From NCBI GenBank assembly GCA_003987725.1, contig RXJH01000001.1:248001-312000 (forward strand): a DNA stretch of 64,000 bases, given 5' to 3'. Shown piece after piece: positions 62,784 to 64,000 of the stretch (the stretch's first letter is position 1; every line of letters begins with the position of its first letter). A model generated the notes under the pieces. The model saw nothing but the letters and a program-made list of their open reading frames with translations, was not told the origin of the DNA and ran no database searches. The translations under genes were made by a program, and so were the position numbers. The DNA comes from Hyphomicrobium sp. GTDB lineage: Bacteria; Pseudomonadota; Alphaproteobacteria; Rhizobiales; Hyphomicrobiaceae.

Positions 62784-64000
62784 TTAGCGCTGGCTGGTTT
62801 GGTAATTTGAGTTGACCCAAACGGGCACCTGTTCAGGCGGCAGTGGCGGCCGTCCGCGAATAGCGTCGGCCAGCTTCTCGGCCATCATGATCGTCGGAAC
62901 GTTCAGGTTGCCGCTGACGACATCGGGCATGATCGAGGCGTCAACGACGCGCAGGCCCTCGACGTCGTGAACGCGTCCCTGGCCGTCGACGACCGCCATG
63001 TCGTCCGTTCCCATGCGGCATGAGCAGGACGGGTGGTAGGCACTCTCCGCCTTGGCGCGGATGAATGCGTCTATGTCGGCATCGCTCGTGCTTGCCGGGC
63101 CGGGGGTGAGTTCATCGCCGCGATAGCGGTCAAAAGCCTTCTGCGCAAATATTTCGCGGGTCAGCCGGATGCCGGCGCGCATCTCTTTGCGATCCTGCTC
63201 GGTCTGCATGTAGTTGAAGAGCACGCGCGGGTATTGACGCGGATCGGCCGACTTGAGCTTGACGTATCCGGTGCTCGTCGGACGCATCGGACCGATGTGG
63301 GCCTGAAATCCGTGCCCCTTGGCGGCTGACGAACCGTCGTAGCTGATGGCCATCGGAAAGAAATGATATTGCAGGTCGGGGTGAAGGACGCCCGCATCGC
63401 TCCGAATGAAACCACCCGATTCAAAGTGATTGGTCGCGCCGAGGCCCTTGCCTGTCAGTATCCACTCGATGCCGATCTTCAGTTTCGCCAGCGGGTTGTT
63501 GGCGCTGTAAATCGAAACCGGCTCTTTGCATTCGTACTGCACGTACGCTTCGATGTGGTCTTGCAGGTTTTCGCCGACGCCGGGCAAGTGCTGCACGACA
63601 GGTATGCCGAGCTTCTTCAATTCGTCGGCGTTGCCGATGCCCGACAGCATCAGGATCTGCGGTGAATTGATGGCGCCGCCGCTGACAATCACTTCACGCG
63701 TGGCGCGTGCGGATTGCAGACGCCCGCCGCGGCTAAATTCGACGCCAACAGCACGTTTGCCTTCGAACAGGACGCGCGTCACCAGCGACTTCGCCTTGAC
63801 CTCGACGCCACCGCGTTTCTCAGCCGGGCGAAGATGGGCCTTCGCGGCACTCCATCGCCGTCCCTTGTAGACGGTCATATCCATCCGGCCGAGGCCTTCC
63901 TGCTGGTGACCGTTCATATCTTGAGTGACGGGATAGCCCGCCTGGCGTCCCGCTTCGATGAAGGTGTCGTAGAGCGGATTGGTGCAGGGCGCGGTCGTGA
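62784..64000 (-). CDS. betA: Choline dehydrogenase-type GMC oxidoreductase (5' end outside window)
   Basis: Flavoprotein of the GMC family, probably oxidising choline to betaine aldehyde. The frame is open to base 64000, so the N-terminal FAD-binding part is missing. Visible: [40 protein letters not shown] (GMC signature 2), [42 protein letters not shown] with the catalytic His region. A start at 63917 would cut the domain, so the gene continues upstream. betA rests on overall similarity. Confidence 0.88.
   Translation of the reverse strand, partial: TTAPCTNPLYDTFIEAGRQAGYPVTQDMNGHQQEGLGRMDMTVYKGRRWSAAKAHLRPAEKRGGVEVKAKSLVTRVLFEGKRAVGVEFSRGGRLQSARATREVIVSGGAINSPQILMLSGIGNADELKKLGIPVVQHLPGVGENLQDHIEAYVQYECKEPVSIYSANNPLAKLKIGIEWILTGKGLGATNHFESGGFIRSDAGVLHPDLQYHFFPMAISYDGSSAAKGHGFQAHIGPMRPTSTGYVKLKSADPRQYPRVLFNYMQTEQDRKEMRAGIRLTREIFAQKAFDRYRGDELTPGPASTSDADIDAFIRAKAESAYHPSCSCRMGTDDMAVVDGQGRVHDVEGLRVVDASIMPDVVSGNLNVPTIMMAEKLADAIRGRPPLPPEQVPVWVNSNYQTSQR

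Overview
The window looks like chromosomal DNA of a Hyphomicrobiales alphaproteobacterium, possibly near Hyphomicrobium. The inference rests on high GC, a ccmIEFH-degP block beside a FeuP/FeuQ-type two-component pair, MucR/Ros, DUF1491, DUF5330, DUF6456, a Rhodobacter-type gene transfer agent (GTA) cluster, and Ku with LigD proteins. The species cannot be fixed from the sequence alone. There is one tRNA (Arg, TCG) and no rRNA, CRISPR array, integrase or transposase that I could find.

Layout. Bases 1-8816, minus strand: a periplasmic DegP-type protease (cut by the window edge), cytochrome c maturation genes ccmH, ccmF, ccmE and ccmI, a glycine-zipper lipoprotein, a FeuQ/FeuP-like sensor and regulator, and a small exported PepSY-like protein. 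Bases 8905-27978, minus strand: a complete GTA-like head and tail cluster in canonical order (small and large terminase, portal, protease, capsid, head-tail connectors, tail tube, tape measure, distal tail, hub, NlpC/P60 peptidase, megatron g15), followed by an endolysin with a holin-like tail. It has no lysogeny or replication genes. Bases 28256-38057: housekeeping and conserved alphaproteobacterial genes (YcgN-type cysteine cluster, class A PBP, DUF1214/DUF1254 pair, DUF6881, DUF1491, SufE, DUF6456, a DnaA-domain-IV-like protein, MucR). Bases 38402-55724: oligopeptidase B, a PP-loop protein, a membrane protein with a D5-primase-like C-terminus, CutA, NAD kinase, nitroreductase, a VWA operon, MetC and a YcbB-type L,D-transpeptidase. 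Bases 55898-64000: tRNA-Arg, small secreted proteins, a non-homologous end-joining locus (split LigD plus Ku), and the start-truncated part of a choline dehydrogenase-type GMC oxidoreductase.

The most unusual feature is inside the GTA cluster at 21999-25850. The portal protein has the usual core of about 410 residues and then an extra C-terminus of about 230 residues built like a polymorphic toxin: a linker, a helical pre-toxin segment and a compact C-terminal domain. A small immunity-like gene follows 5 bases later. Next comes a second, start-less copy of the portal tail fused in frame to a different C-terminal domain and overlapping a second immunity-like gene. A third portal-tail fragment follows, joined in frame to an 81-residue ORF. 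Two of these tail copies share 78 identical bases. This is the architecture of orphan toxin-immunity cassettes, here attached to a virion portal gene, and suggests a toxin-exchange system carried on gene-transfer particles.

Two families of palindromic intergenic repeats (about 90 and 127-148 bp) occupy several gaps in the GTA cluster and three other places.
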